64,000 nt of DNA from Sorangium cellulosum (lineage in GTDB: Bacteria > Myxococcota_A > Polyangia > Polyangiales > Polyangiaceae): assembly GCF_004135735.1 (NCBI RefSeq), contig NZ_CP012670.1, positions 7,580,501 through 7,644,500 of the forward strand, written 5' to 3'. Each line of letters starts with the position of its first letter. The first letter of the stretch is position 1. Below are positions 42,736 to 53,122 of the stretch, piece after piece. The position numbers and the translations under genes were made by a program. The notes below the pieces were generated by a model. That model ran no database searches. It was not told where the DNA came from and worked only from the letters and a program-made list of their open reading frames with translations.

Positions 42736-44879
42736 GAGCCAGAGTCCCCCGGCCGTGCGGCCGGCGCAAGCAGGACGGAGCTCGCCCCGGGCGGCACCCC
42801 CGGCACGAGCAGCACGCCGTCCGGATCGGCGACGACCGGGACGGCCAGCCCATCCGGGCGGACGAGCCGCGCCGGGCGCGACGACGCGCTCGCGGCCGCG
42901 CTCGGGTCGTTCGGGACGATCGCGATCCACACCACGCCCGTCGCGAGCGCGGCGCGCGGCGGGTCGAGCGCTCGCCCCGCGAGGGCGGCCCGCGCGAGGG
43001 CGCGCACGCCGTCGTCCGGATCCAGATCCCGCGCCGCGAGGAGGACGCGCCTGCGCTGCACCTCGGCGCGCCGGGACAGCCCCCGGACGATGGCGCGGCG
43101 CACCGCCGCGTCGTGCTCGAAGCGGTAGGCGCGCGCGAGGAGCGAGACGCTGTCCGGCCTCGGGTCGTGGCCGAGGCCGAGCGCGACGTGCGCGCGCACG
43201 ACGGGATCGCTCCCCTCGAGGAGCCGCTCGATCCGCCCGCGGATCACGTCGTCGTCGCGGGCCGCGAGCGCGCGGGCGGCGAGCGGCGACAGGGGCCCGC
43301 CCGCCTCGGCGAGGGCGGCGAGCCGCGAGGTCGCGACCGCGCCGCCCCGGGGCTCGGCGAGCAGCGCGACGCCGGCGGAGATCGCCGCCGCGTCGGGCGC
43401 GCCGTCCGGGCCCCCCGGCGCGACGAGCGCCGCGAAGAGCGGGGCGAGCGCGGCGAGCGCGCCCTCGCCCCGCGCGAGCGCGCCGCGCGCCGCCGCGTGG
43501 ACCGCCGCGCGATCGCAGGCGGCGGGCGAGCACGCGCCGAGGACCTCGACGGGGCCGCGGAGGCCGAGCGCCACCGCGCCGAACACCGCGACGGCGCGAT
43601 CGGCCGACCCACGCGGCGCGGCGAGCGCGGCGAGCAGCCGCGCGGGGAGCGCCTCGGGCGCGTCGCGCAGCGCGAGGGCGCGGACGACGCCGGCGCGCAG
43701 GCCGAGCCGCAGGAGGCCCGCGTCCCGCGCGGCGCGCGGGCCCTCGATCATCTCCCCGACGGCGGCGCGCGCCTCGGCCCCCGGCAGGGTCGCCAGGGCG
43801 AACGCGGCCGCGGTCGCGAGCTCGGGCCGCTCCTCGAGGATCCGCCGCAGCTGCCGCGCCGCCTCCGCGCCGCCGGCGCGGCCGAGCGCCGCGACGGCGC
43901 GGGGCCGCGCGTCCTCCGGGAGCAGCGGGATCGCGCGCGCGAGCGCGGGCACGAGCCGCTCCGACGGCGCGAGCTCGGCCAGCCTGAGCCCGGAGAGCCG
44001 CGCGGGCTCGGCGCCGAGCAGCGCGGCCACGGCGTCGGGCGCCTCCTTCGCGCCGAGGTGGACGAGGATCTCGGCGGTCGCCTCGAGGAGCCGCGGATCC
44101 GGCTTGCGCAGCCACGCGCGCGCCTTCGCCAGCGCGGCCTCGTCGCCGAGGCGCGACAGCGCGCGCGCCGCGGCCACCTGCGCCGCCCTGTCGCCGCGGT
44201 CGAGCATCGGCCGGAGCACCCCGATCGCCCGGAGATCGCCGAGCTCGCCGAGGAAGCGCACGAGCGCCGGCTCGAGCCGCTTGCGGCTGCCGAGCAGGAG
44301 CTGGAGCGAGCCGGGGGGGTAGGCCCGGAGCGCGCGCGCCGCGGCCTCGCCCGCGGCCCCGCCCTGCACGATCGCGTTCACGAGCGCGGAGAGCGCGCGC
44401 CGGTCGCCGGAGCGCGCGAGCGCGAGCGCGGCGGTGCCGCGCAGCACGCCGGCGAGCGGCGAGGCGGCGCTGCGCGCGGGGGCGCCGCCCTCGGAGAGCT
44501 CGCGCGTCAGGAGCTGGCGCACGCCGTCGCGCCGCACGTGCGGGGCGAGCGCCCGCACCGCCGCGAGGCGCGCCCGCGGGTCGCGCGCCGCCGGGGAGCC
44601 CTGCTCGAGCGCCGCGAGCAGCGCGCTCGTCGCCTCCTCCGTGGCGATCGCGCCGAGCCGCTCGATGCCGCGGAGCCGCGCCTCGGGATCGCTCGACGAG
44701 AGCAGCCGCTCCGCGACCGGCACCCCCAGGCTGCCCCGGAGCGGCGCCGCGCCCGCCCCGGCGGCGGCCGCGTCGCCGCCGTCGCCCGCGCGCTGCGCCG
44801 CGGCCGGCCCGGCGAGCGCGGCCGCGACGAGCGCCGCCGCGAGGCCCAGGGCGCGGGGGGTTCCAGGGAGGGATCGCAT
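42732..44879 (-). CDS. secreted HEAT-repeat protein
   Basis: 715 residues. Signal peptide (ALGLAAALVAAALAGPAAAQ, residues 10-29), then about 15-18 HEAT-like helical repeats of the type DRAAQVAAARALSRLGDEAA and DPVVRAHVALGLGHDP across most of the chain. Repeat composition is very Ala/Leu/Arg-rich. The C-terminal 60 residues are beta-like (LATGVVWIAIVPNDPS, VLLVPGVPPGASSVLLAPA). HEAT arrays bind proteins; the partner is unknown. ATG 44879 begins the signal peptide. It is coupled to xseB. Confidence 0.85.
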   Translation of the reverse strand: MRSLPGTPRALGLAAALVAAALAGPAAAQRAGDGGDAAAAGAGAAPLRGSLGVPVAERLLSSSDPEARLRGIERLGAIATEEATSALLAALEQGSPAARDPRARLAAVRALAPHVRRDGVRQLLTRELSEGGAPARSAASPLAGVLRGTAALALARSGDRRALSALVNAIVQGGAAGEAAARALRAYPPGSLQLLLGSRKRLEPALVRFLGELGDLRAIGVLRPMLDRGDRAAQVAAARALSRLGDEAALAKARAWLRKPDPRLLEATAEILVHLGAKEAPDAVAALLGAEPARLSGLRLAELAPSERLVPALARAIPLLPEDARPRAVAALGRAGGAEAARQLRRILEERPELATAAAFALATLPGAEARAAVGEMIEGPRAARDAGLLRLGLRAGVVRALALRDAPEALPARLLAALAAPRGSADRAVAVFGAVALGLRGPVEVLGACSPAACDRAAVHAAARGALARGEGALAALAPLFAALVAPGGPDGAPDAAAISAGVALLAEPRGGAVATSRLAALAEAGGPLSPLAARALAARDDDVIRGRIERLLEGSDPVVRAHVALGLGHDPRPDSVSLLARAYRFEHDAAVRRAIVRGLSRRAEVQRRRVLLAARDLDPDDGVRALARAALAGRALDPPRAALATGVVWIAIVPNDPSAAASASSRPARLVRPDGLAVPVVADPDGVLLVPGVPPGASSVLLAPAARPGDSGS

Positions 44880-45030
44880 TCGCTCGGCCGCACTATCCCG
44901 CGATCGCCCCCCCGCTGTCACCCTCGGCCCGGGCCGAGCCCTCGGCCGAGTCCGCCGCGACGCGCCGGAAATTTGATGGAAGCACGCGGCAGGTCGACCT
45001 ACGGTGCGCCGCGAGTGTGAGCCTGTGAGC

Positions 45031-45043
45031 GAGGTGACGCTTG
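45031..45043 (+). promoter_or_regulatory. ribosome binding site fixing a TTG start
   Basis: GAGGTGA at 45031-45037 followed by CGC and TTG at 45041. An in-frame stop (TGA 45035) lies within this site, so no earlier start is possible in the frame. Confidence 0.8.
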
Positions 45044-46933
45044 ATCGACCTGGTACGGACACTGGAAAAAGTCATCACGGTATCCGCCAACAAGGCGTGG
45101 CCAGTCTTGCAGCATCTGAACCGGCTCGCCGCGGAGCCGGCGCCGTTTCACCCGCGGTGGAGCGACAGACCGATCCCGAGGAGCCGCCAGCGCTCGAAGC
45201 CGCCGCTCGGCTGGCCCCGTGAGACGGACAGCCTCTGCCCCCGTTGCGTCAAGGAGGCTCGCGCCGAGATCCTGAGCGGCGCGGCGGACTGGACGAAGCT
45301 CATCTCCGACAAGCCCGGGGAGATCCGCGCCCGCATCGTCGAGCGCGGCGGGCGCGTCGTCATGGAGAAGACCTGCCCGAAGCACGGCTCCTTCTCGGAC
45401 ACGATCTCGATCGACCCGGCCTTCCTCGCCCGGATCGAGCGCCTGTTCGGCGGTCGTGACGTCGAGATGACGCCGGATCGGATCCACGACCATGGATCGA
45501 GCACCATCCGGTACGGGCGCGGCGCGGTGCTCACGGTCGACCTCACGAACCGCTGCAACATGATGTGCGACCCGTGCTTCATGGATGCCAATCAGGTCGG
45601 CTACGTGCACGAGCTCTCCTGGGAGGAGATCACGCGCATCCTGGACGACGCCGCGGACGTGCGCCCGCGCCGCCAGATGTCGATCCAGTTCTCCGGGGGC
45701 GAGCCGACGCTGAGCCCGCACTTCCTCGACGCCATCCGGTATGCGCGCAAGAAGGGCTACTTCGCGGTGCAGTGCGCGACGAACGGCCTCCGGTTCGCGG
45801 AGGAGCCGGGCTTCGCCAGGAAGGCCAAGGAGGCGGGCCTCCGGATGGCTTACCTGCAGTTCGACGGCGTGACGAACGCCGCCAACAGCCACCGGAAGAT
45901 CAGGAACCTGTACGACGTGAAGCTCAGGGCGATCGAGGAGCTCTCGGCCGCCGGGATCGACGTCATCCTGGTCGTGACGATCGTCAACGGCATCAACAAC
46001 GACCAGGTGGGCCCGATCATCGACTTCGCCGTCCAGAACGCCGACAAGATCACGGTCGTCAGCTTCCAGCCGGTCAGCTTCACCGGCCGCGACGAGGACA
46101 TCTCCGACGAGCTGCGCGAGCAGCAGCGTTACACGCTCAGCCACCTGGCGCACGACATCGCGCGGCAGACCGGCGTGACCGACCCGCTCCGCGACTGGTT
46201 CCCCCTCTCCGCGCTGAGCCCGTTCGGCGACGTGACCGATCTGCTCGACGGCCCCGACAAGGACTGGGGACAGATCAACTGCGGTTGCCACCCGAACTGC
46301 GGTATCGGGACGGTCCTGTTCGTCCACAAGAAAACCAAGCAGATGATCCCGCTGCTCGATTTCATCGACGTCGAGGGGCTGCTCAAGGATCTGCGGGAGA
46401 TCTTCGACGCCGGGCGCGGCCGCACCTTGACGAAGGCGCAGGTCGTCGCCGCGCTGCTCCGCCATTACCGGCCCGAGAAGGCGCCGGCCGGCTTCCACCT
46501 CGGCACGCTGGTGAAGCAGTTCATGAGTCAGACCGGCGCCGCGCACGCCGGCGAGGACGACGCCCGCGAGTACGAGTGGCGGGTCCTGTTCGTCGCGGGC
46601 ATGTGGTTTCAGGATCTGTTCAATTACGACTTCCGGCGCACCGAGATGTGCATCATTCCGTACGGAACACAGCTCGGCGAGATCAGCTTCTGCGCTTACA
46701 ACACCGGCGCCGGCTGGCGGAACATCCTCGAGAAGATGAAGGCCAATGCCACCGTGGCCGAGTGGTACCGGCGGCACGGCAGGCATCCTGTGCACGCCAA
46801 GAATAAGGATCTTCCGCTTCCGGCCTACGACAATCCCCTGACGATCGTCGAGCACGACCTTGCGCTGCGCGAGCGCGAGCAGGGCGGCGCCCGCGCGCGA
46901 TCGGCCGCCAGGCGGCTGCCGATCGTGAGCTGA
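45041..46933 (+). CDS. radical SAM protein of the MJ0619/tetraether-synthase-like family
   Basis: 630 residues, TTG start. An N-terminal rubredoxin-like zone has SLCPRCVKEA (Cys66, Cys69) and EKTCPKHGSFSD (Cys112, His115). The radical SAM core starts LTVDLTNRCNMMCDPC (Cys172, Cys176, Cys179, CX3CX2C), then QFSGGEPTLSP and ATNGLRFAEEP. Further cysteines, CGCHPNCGIGTVLF (about 412) and TEMCIIPYG...SFCAYNTG, occur in the C-terminal part. The opening pattern CPxC...K-x-CPxHG is that of the family with archaeal MJ0619/Tes, which uses extra Fe-S centres. The bacterial function is unproven. No signal peptide; the N-terminus (VITVSANKAWPVL) is mildly hydrophobic. Confidence 0.85.
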   Translation: MIDLVRTLEKVITVSANKAWPVLQHLNRLAAEPAPFHPRWSDRPIPRSRQRSKPPLGWPRETDSLCPRCVKEARAEILSGAADWTKLISDKPGEIRARIVERGGRVVMEKTCPKHGSFSDTISIDPAFLARIERLFGGRDVEMTPDRIHDHGSSTIRYGRGAVLTVDLTNRCNMMCDPCFMDANQVGYVHELSWEEITRILDDAADVRPRRQMSIQFSGGEPTLSPHFLDAIRYARKKGYFAVQCATNGLRFAEEPGFARKAKEAGLRMAYLQFDGVTNAANSHRKIRNLYDVKLRAIEELSAAGIDVILVVTIVNGINNDQVGPIIDFAVQNADKITVVSFQPVSFTGRDEDISDELREQQRYTLSHLAHDIARQTGVTDPLRDWFPLSALSPFGDVTDLLDGPDKDWGQINCGCHPNCGIGTVLFVHKKTKQMIPLLDFIDVEGLLKDLREIFDAGRGRTLTKAQVVAALLRHYRPEKAPAGFHLGTLVKQFMSQTGAAHAGEDDAREYEWRVLFVAGMWFQDLFNYDFRRTEMCIIPYGTQLGEISFCAYNTGAGWRNILEKMKANATVAEWYRRHGRHPVHAKNKDLPLPAYDNPLTIVEHDLALREREQGGARARSAARRLPIVS

Positions 46934-47107
46934 TAGGCAGGCTCTGCGCGGCCGCGCCGCCGCTGGCCCCCGGCGGCGCAGCCGCGCGCCCGCGGTCGCA
47001 GAACGCCTCACATCGATGCGCGGGGAGCGCTGGTCACGTGGGCTGCGGGGGCCCCGCGCAGCGCGGGACTCGTGGAGAACGCACCAACCATGGTGTAATC
47101 TCCTCAT

Positions 47108-48781
47108 GTGACCTTGTACGCGGGCCGCTATGAGACCGTGCGCGCCATCGCGTCGGGCGGCATGGCCACGGTCTACCTGGGGCGGGCCGTCGGCGCCGGG
47201 GGGTTCGAGCGCCTCGTCGCCCTGAAGATGATGCACCCGCACCTCGCGGAGGAGCCCGAGTTCGTCGCGATGTTCCTCGACGAGGCGCGCCTGGCCGCGC
47301 GCGTCCGCCACCCCAACGTGGTCGCGACGTTCGACCTGGTCGAGGATCCGCTGTTCCTCGTCATGGAGTACGTCGAGGGCCCCTCGCTTCACCACCTCCT
47401 GCGGACGTGCGCGCGGGCGAGGCGGCCCGTCCCCCTCGGGATCGCGCTCCGCGTCTTCCTCGACATGCTCGCGGGCCTCCACGCCGCGCACGAGCTCACC
47501 GGCCCGGGCGGCGAGCCGCTCCACCTCGTGCACCGGGACGTCTCGCCGCAGAACGTGATCGTCGGCGTCGACGGCGTCACGCGCATCACCGACTTCGGCG
47601 TGGCGCGCGCCGAGTCGAGGCTCGTCTCGACGCGGGGCAACGCGCTCAAGGGCAAGCTCGCGTACATGGCGCCCGAGCAGATCCGAGCCGAGCAGGCCGA
47701 TCGCCGCAGCGACGTGTACTCGGCGGGCGTTGTGCTCTGGGAGATGCTCACCGAGCAGCGCCTGTTCAAGGCGGACAACGAGGGCGCGCTGATCGCGCAG
47801 ATCCTCGAGGGCCCCCCGGCGGGGCCGCGGGCGGTGATGCCGTCGGTCCCGGTCGCGCTCGACAGGATTTGCCTGCGGGCGCTGCGCGCGGATCGGGACG
47901 AGCGCTTCCCGACCGCGGACGCCTTCGCCGACGCCCTGGAGGAGGCGGCCGCGAGCACGCCGGGCCTCGCCGTGGCGTCCCACCGGGCGGTGGAGGCGCT
48001 CATCAAGGAGCTCGGCCTGCACGCGTCCCCGGATCCGCTCGCAGGCTCACCGATCAGCGCGCGGAGCGGGCCCGCGTCCAGCTCCGCGCCCCGATCGCTG
48101 CGCGCGCCGCTCAGCCAGCGTCCGCCGCTCAGCCAGCGTCCGCCGCTCAGCCAGCCTTCGCCCCTGAGCCAGCGGGGCACCCCGCTCGCGTCGGGCGGCG
48201 CGGGCGCCGACACCAGCGCGCCGGGGCTGGGCGCCGTCGTCTCCGAGGCCGCGCTCCAGCGCCAGCGGCAGGGCCTCGTGCGCCGCAGCCTGATCGCGAC
48301 CCTCTTCGTGCTCCCGCTCGCGCTCGGGGTGGGGGCGTTCCTGGTCCGGAGCGGGCGCGATCCTGCTGGGCAGGAGGCGGGCCCTGGCGGCCCCGGCTCG
48401 CCCGCCCTGTCTCTCCCGCTCTCGTCCACGGCGGACAGCATGCCCACCCCGCCGATGGCGCCGGTGCAGGCCACGGCGCCCGCGCCGGGCCCCGCTCCCA
48501 CGGCGTCCGCGCCGGGCTCCGCTCCCACCGCGTCCGCGCCGGGCTCCGCTCCCGGCGCTCCCGGATCGGCGAGCGCGGCTCCGGGGCCGAGCTCCAGCGC
48601 GCCCACGCCCTCCGCGGCCAGCAAGCCCAGGACGGGCCCGTCCCAGACGCGCGCGGCCCCGACGAAGCCCGCCCCCCGCACGTCGACCGTGCGCAGCACA
48701 TCGCCGAAGGCCCCGGCGCCGAAGCGGACCCGCGCTCCGCGGACGAAATCCTGGACGCCCTTCCGGCCCACGGAGCTGTGA
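47108..48781 (+). CDS. membrane-anchored Ser/Thr protein kinase with Pro/Ser/Ala-rich C-terminus
   Basis: 557 residues, GTG start that overlaps an ATGTGA. Hanks-type kinase domain (8-270) with IASGGMATVYLG, VALK (Lys40), Glu59, HRDVSPQN (Asp144), TDFGVAR (Asp162), YMAPEQI and DVYSAGVVLWEML; all catalytic residues are present. A Ser/Pro linker with PLSQRPPLSQ repeats leads to one transmembrane helix (about 396-416, LIATLFVLPLALGVGAFLV). The extracytoplasmic tail is low-complexity (APGSAPTASAPGS repeats and basic SKPRTGPSQT). A sensor domain is absent outside. Confidence 0.92.
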   Translation: MTLYAGRYETVRAIASGGMATVYLGRAVGAGGFERLVALKMMHPHLAEEPEFVAMFLDEARLAARVRHPNVVATFDLVEDPLFLVMEYVEGPSLHHLLRTCARARRPVPLGIALRVFLDMLAGLHAAHELTGPGGEPLHLVHRDVSPQNVIVGVDGVTRITDFGVARAESRLVSTRGNALKGKLAYMAPEQIRAEQADRRSDVYSAGVVLWEMLTEQRLFKADNEGALIAQILEGPPAGPRAVMPSVPVALDRICLRALRADRDERFPTADAFADALEEAAASTPGLAVASHRAVEALIKELGLHASPDPLAGSPISARSGPASSSAPRSLRAPLSQRPPLSQRPPLSQPSPLSQRGTPLASGGAGADTSAPGLGAVVSEAALQRQRQGLVRRSLIATLFVLPLALGVGAFLVRSGRDPAGQEAGPGGPGSPALSLPLSSTADSMPTPPMAPVQATAPAPGPAPTASAPGSAPTASAPGSAPGAPGSASAAPGPSSSAPTPSAASKPRTGPSQTRAAPTKPAPRTSTVRSTSPKAPAPKRTRAPRTKSWTPFRPTEL

Positions 48782-49095
48782 CGCGCGACGCCGGCGCGGC
48801 GGCGATGATCCTTTTGGAAGGCCCGTCCAACACTTCGATGAGGGAGACCCGTCCAACGCGCCGGCGACCCCGATCGCGCTCCGCGTCAGCGCCGATCGCG
48901 CGGAGCCCGGCGCTTGTCCCGCTCCGAGGGCGCCGCATCGCGACACCTACACCCTCGCCAGAGACCGCAGATGGCAAGTCCCCGTCTCACGAGCACGACA
49001 TACGAGGCAGGCTATTCTTGTGGTGGGCCCGGCGCGTGCTCGCCCAAGTGAAAGACGCGCCGCGCGTCAGACGTTATCCCGGGGGGAATCAGCTC
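48782..49095. other. 314-bp intergenic region
   Basis: No gene supported beyond a possible upstream extension of the next small gene. It contains the direct repeat CCCGTCCAAC (twice, around 48823 and 48849). The promoter for the downstream gene is presumably here. Confidence 0.4.
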
Positions 49096-49416
49096 ATGCG
49101 CTCGCTTTTCGAGCAGGTGGTCGAGTGCTGCGGCCTCGCGCCCGCCTTCGCCAGGAAAATCATCCAGGAGGCCTGCGACCGGAGCGGCGTGTCGCCGCCC
49201 GAAGGGATGACGCCGCCCGACCTGATCCGCGCGCTCCCCCACATCCGCAGCGCGCTCGGCGTCTTCCTCGACCCCGGCGAGGTCGCGCTCAAGACGGCGG
49301 CCATGCGCGCGCTCGTCCGGGGATCCTGGCCCTCCATGCCCGCGGTCAAGCCCACCGGGACGAACCAGGAGAGCCGTGCATCTCAGGAAGAGCCGGAGGT
49401 CAAGTCGAGCTCGTAA
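49096..49416 (+). CDS. small protein of unknown function
   Basis: 106 residues from ATG 49096, preceded by GGGGGGAATC. The frame stays open upstream to a TTG at 49018 that would add about 26 residues (LWWARRVLAQVKDAPRV), so the start is uncertain. The core is LFEQVVECCGLAPAFARKII, then PPEGMTPPDLIRALPHIRSALGVFLDPGEV, ending in a Ser/Glu-rich tail. It looks like a helical regulatory or adapter protein. It lies between the kinase and the acyltransferase operon. Confidence 0.6.
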   Translation: MRSLFEQVVECCGLAPAFARKIIQEACDRSGVSPPEGMTPPDLIRALPHIRSALGVFLDPGEVALKTAAMRALVRGSWPSMPAVKPTGTNQESRASQEEPEVKSSS

Positions 49417-49689
49417 AGGCCGTAATGCGATCGTCGGGGCGTCGGACGACCGGAAAACGCGGGGCGCGGCGTCGGCTCGACATGGCCGACCCAGACCGCA
49501 GCCGGCGGGGCTCCTCAATGACCGCGGCCCGGGCCGCGGCCGAGCCCGTCGCAGGCGACGCCGCGCCGCGAGCGCGTGAGCCGCCGCGGCGCGTCGCGCG
49601 CCCGCCGCCTCGCGCGCGCTCCGGCGAAGGTTGTGCTTTCCGTCCGATCGCGCGTACCCTCCCGGCGCCGACGCCTCCGGAGGGTGACC

Positions 49690-50553
49690 TTGACACTGCT
49701 CGTCAGCGACTCGATTGCTCAGCGCGTCCAGCGGCTGGAGATCCCGTTCAACAGCTTCGGGGTCGATCCCTACGGCATCTCCCGAAAGCACCTTGGTCTG
49801 TTCTTCGCGTTGCTGGATTTCCTCTATCATCATTACTTCACGGTGGGCGTGAGCGGCGCGGAGCACGTCCCGGCGCGGGGGCGCGCGATGCTCGTCGGCA
49901 ACCACTCGGGCGGCATCGCCATCGACGGGGCGATGGTGGTCGCGTCGATGTTCTTCGAGATGGATCCCCCGCGGCTGGCCGAAGGGATGGCGGAGAAATT
50001 CATCAATCGCCTCCCCTTCACCTCGCTCTGGTCGAGCCGCACGGGGCAGTTCACCGGCCTCCCCGAGCACGCGAGCCGCCTGCTCGAGGACGAGCGGCTG
50101 CTCGTGGTGTTCCCCGAGGGCGCGCGCGGCACGGCCAAGCTCTACGGCGAGCGCAACTCGCTCGTGCACTTCGGCTCGGGGTTCCTCCGGCTCGCGCTCA
50201 AGACGAACACGCCCATCATCCCGTTCGGCTTCGTCGGCGGCGGCGAGGCGGTGCCCACCGTCGCGAACTCCTACACCGTCGGCCGGCTGTTCGGGGTGCC
50301 GTACATCCCCATCACCCCGTACCTCGTCCCGGCGCCGCTGCCGGTCCGGCTGGAGATCACCTATGGCGAGCCCATGAGGTTTCCCGGGACCGGCGCGGAG
50401 GAAGACGAGGTGATCACGGCCCACGTCGAGCAGGTGAAGGCCCGGATCGCCGAGCTCATCGAGGTCGGGCGAGAGCGGCGCCGCGGGGAGCTCGCGGCCG
50501 GCCAGGGCAGCGCCGCGCGGCCCGGGGCGGCCTCATCGAAGGAGCGCGCATGA
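49690..50553 (+). CDS. lysophospholipid acyltransferase (PlsC-like)
   Basis: 287 residues. Acyltransferase motifs: LVGNHSGGIAIDGAM (His72, Asp79, block I), an arginine-containing stretch LWSSRTGQFTG, VVFPEGARGTAKLYGERN (block III, PEG), and IIPFGFVGGGEAVP (block IV). The N-terminal hydrophobic helix HLGLFFALLDFLYHHYF suggests membrane association. The family acylates lysophosphatidate or related lipids. TTG 49690 was chosen because GGAGG (49679-49683) has good spacing to it; GTG 49684 in the same frame is the alternative. The stop overlaps the next gene (ATGA). Confidence 0.88.
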   Translation: MTLLVSDSIAQRVQRLEIPFNSFGVDPYGISRKHLGLFFALLDFLYHHYFTVGVSGAEHVPARGRAMLVGNHSGGIAIDGAMVVASMFFEMDPPRLAEGMAEKFINRLPFTSLWSSRTGQFTGLPEHASRLLEDERLLVVFPEGARGTAKLYGERNSLVHFGSGFLRLALKTNTPIIPFGFVGGGEAVPTVANSYTVGRLFGVPYIPITPYLVPAPLPVRLEITYGEPMRFPGTGAEEDEVITAHVEQVKARIAELIEVGRERRRGELAAGQGSAARPGAASSKERA

Positions 50554-51479
50554 GGATCCTCATCCCCGGGATCTCCGGGCTGCTCGGCCGCATGGTCGCG
50601 ACGCGCCTCCTCGACCAGGGGCACGAGGTGATCGGCATCGACCGCCGCCCGTGGCCGACCGCCCCGGCCGGCGTCGAGATGCACAACGTGGATCTGCAGA
50701 AGCGCGCCGCCGAGGACGTGTTTCGCAAGCGCCGGCCTCACGCCGTCATCCACATGGCGACCGTGACGCACCTCGCGGAGCAGACGGAGGAGCGGTATCG
50801 GATCAACCTCGGCGGCACCCGCGTCGTCTTCGACAACAGCCGCGCCTGCGGGGTCGAGCACGTGATCTTCGTCGGTCGACACACGTATTACGGCGCCGGC
50901 CCGGAGTCGCCGCTCTACCACGCCGAGGAGGATCCGCCGATGGCGGTCTCCACCTTCCCCGAGCTCGCCGACCTCGTCGCGGCCGATCTCTACGCCTGCA
51001 CGGCGCTCTGGCGCGCTCCGGAGCTCTGCACGACCGTGCTCCGCATGTGCTACACGCTCGGCCCGACAGGCCACGGCACGCTGGCGAGCTTCCTCCGGGG
51101 GCCCCGCGTCCCGTACGTGCTCGGGTTCGACCCGCTGTTCCAGTTCATGCACGAGCAGGACGTCGTGACCGCCATCTGCCTCGCCCTCGAGAAGCGCATC
51201 CGCGGCGTCTACAACGTCTCGGGCCCGCAGCCCGTGCCGCTGTCGCTCATCATCCGGGCGGCGGGCCGGGTGGCGGTGCCCCTGCCCGAGTTCGTGCTGC
51301 GGAACGCGCTCGGCCGCTTCGGCTTTCCGAAGCTCCCGCGCGCGGCCCTCAGCCACATCAAATATCCCATCGTCGTGGACAGCGCCGCCTTCCGCGCCGC
51401 CACCGGGTTCAAGCACGCCATCGACGAGGCGCAGGCGATCCGCGAGTACCGCGACGCGCACCCGATCCAGGCAAGCTGA
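50550..51479 (+). CDS. SDR family NAD-dependent epimerase/dehydratase-like protein
   Basis: 309 residues. Rossmann fold start MRILIPGISGLLGRMVATRL with the GxxGxxG NAD motif, HNVDLQ (adenine Asp), HMATVTHLAE, then VFVGRHTYYGAGPESP-like region. The usual YxxxK catalytic pair is not found; the place reads ELADLVAADLYA. The C-terminal part has VLGFDPLFQFMHEQDVV and VYNVSGPQPVPLSLI, as in nucleotide-sugar epimerases. It pairs with the acyltransferase by a 4-bp overlap, like the galE2/acyltransferase pairs known in mycobacteria (general knowledge). The substrate is unknown. Confidence 0.85.
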   Translation: MRILIPGISGLLGRMVATRLLDQGHEVIGIDRRPWPTAPAGVEMHNVDLQKRAAEDVFRKRRPHAVIHMATVTHLAEQTEERYRINLGGTRVVFDNSRACGVEHVIFVGRHTYYGAGPESPLYHAEEDPPMAVSTFPELADLVAADLYACTALWRAPELCTTVLRMCYTLGPTGHGTLASFLRGPRVPYVLGFDPLFQFMHEQDVVTAICLALEKRIRGVYNVSGPQPVPLSLIIRAAGRVAVPLPEFVLRNALGRFGFPKLPRAALSHIKYPIVVDSAAFRAATGFKHAIDEAQAIREYRDAHPIQAS

Positions 51480-51511
51480 TCCGAGACGTCCGGAGCGCCG
51501 GACACCGCCCC

Positions 51512-51523
51512 GAGGAGGTCCCG

Positions 51524-51526
<3 letters not shown>
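51512..51526 (+). promoter_or_regulatory. ribosome binding site fixing a TTG start
   Basis: GAGGAGG at 51512-51518, then 5 bp to TTG 51524 (a second TTG at 51527 gives 8 bp). Confidence 0.75.
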
Positions 51527-53089
<1,563 letters not shown>

Positions 53090-53122
53090 GCCGCCGGCGG
53101 GGGGCGGGCGCGTCCGGGGCGC

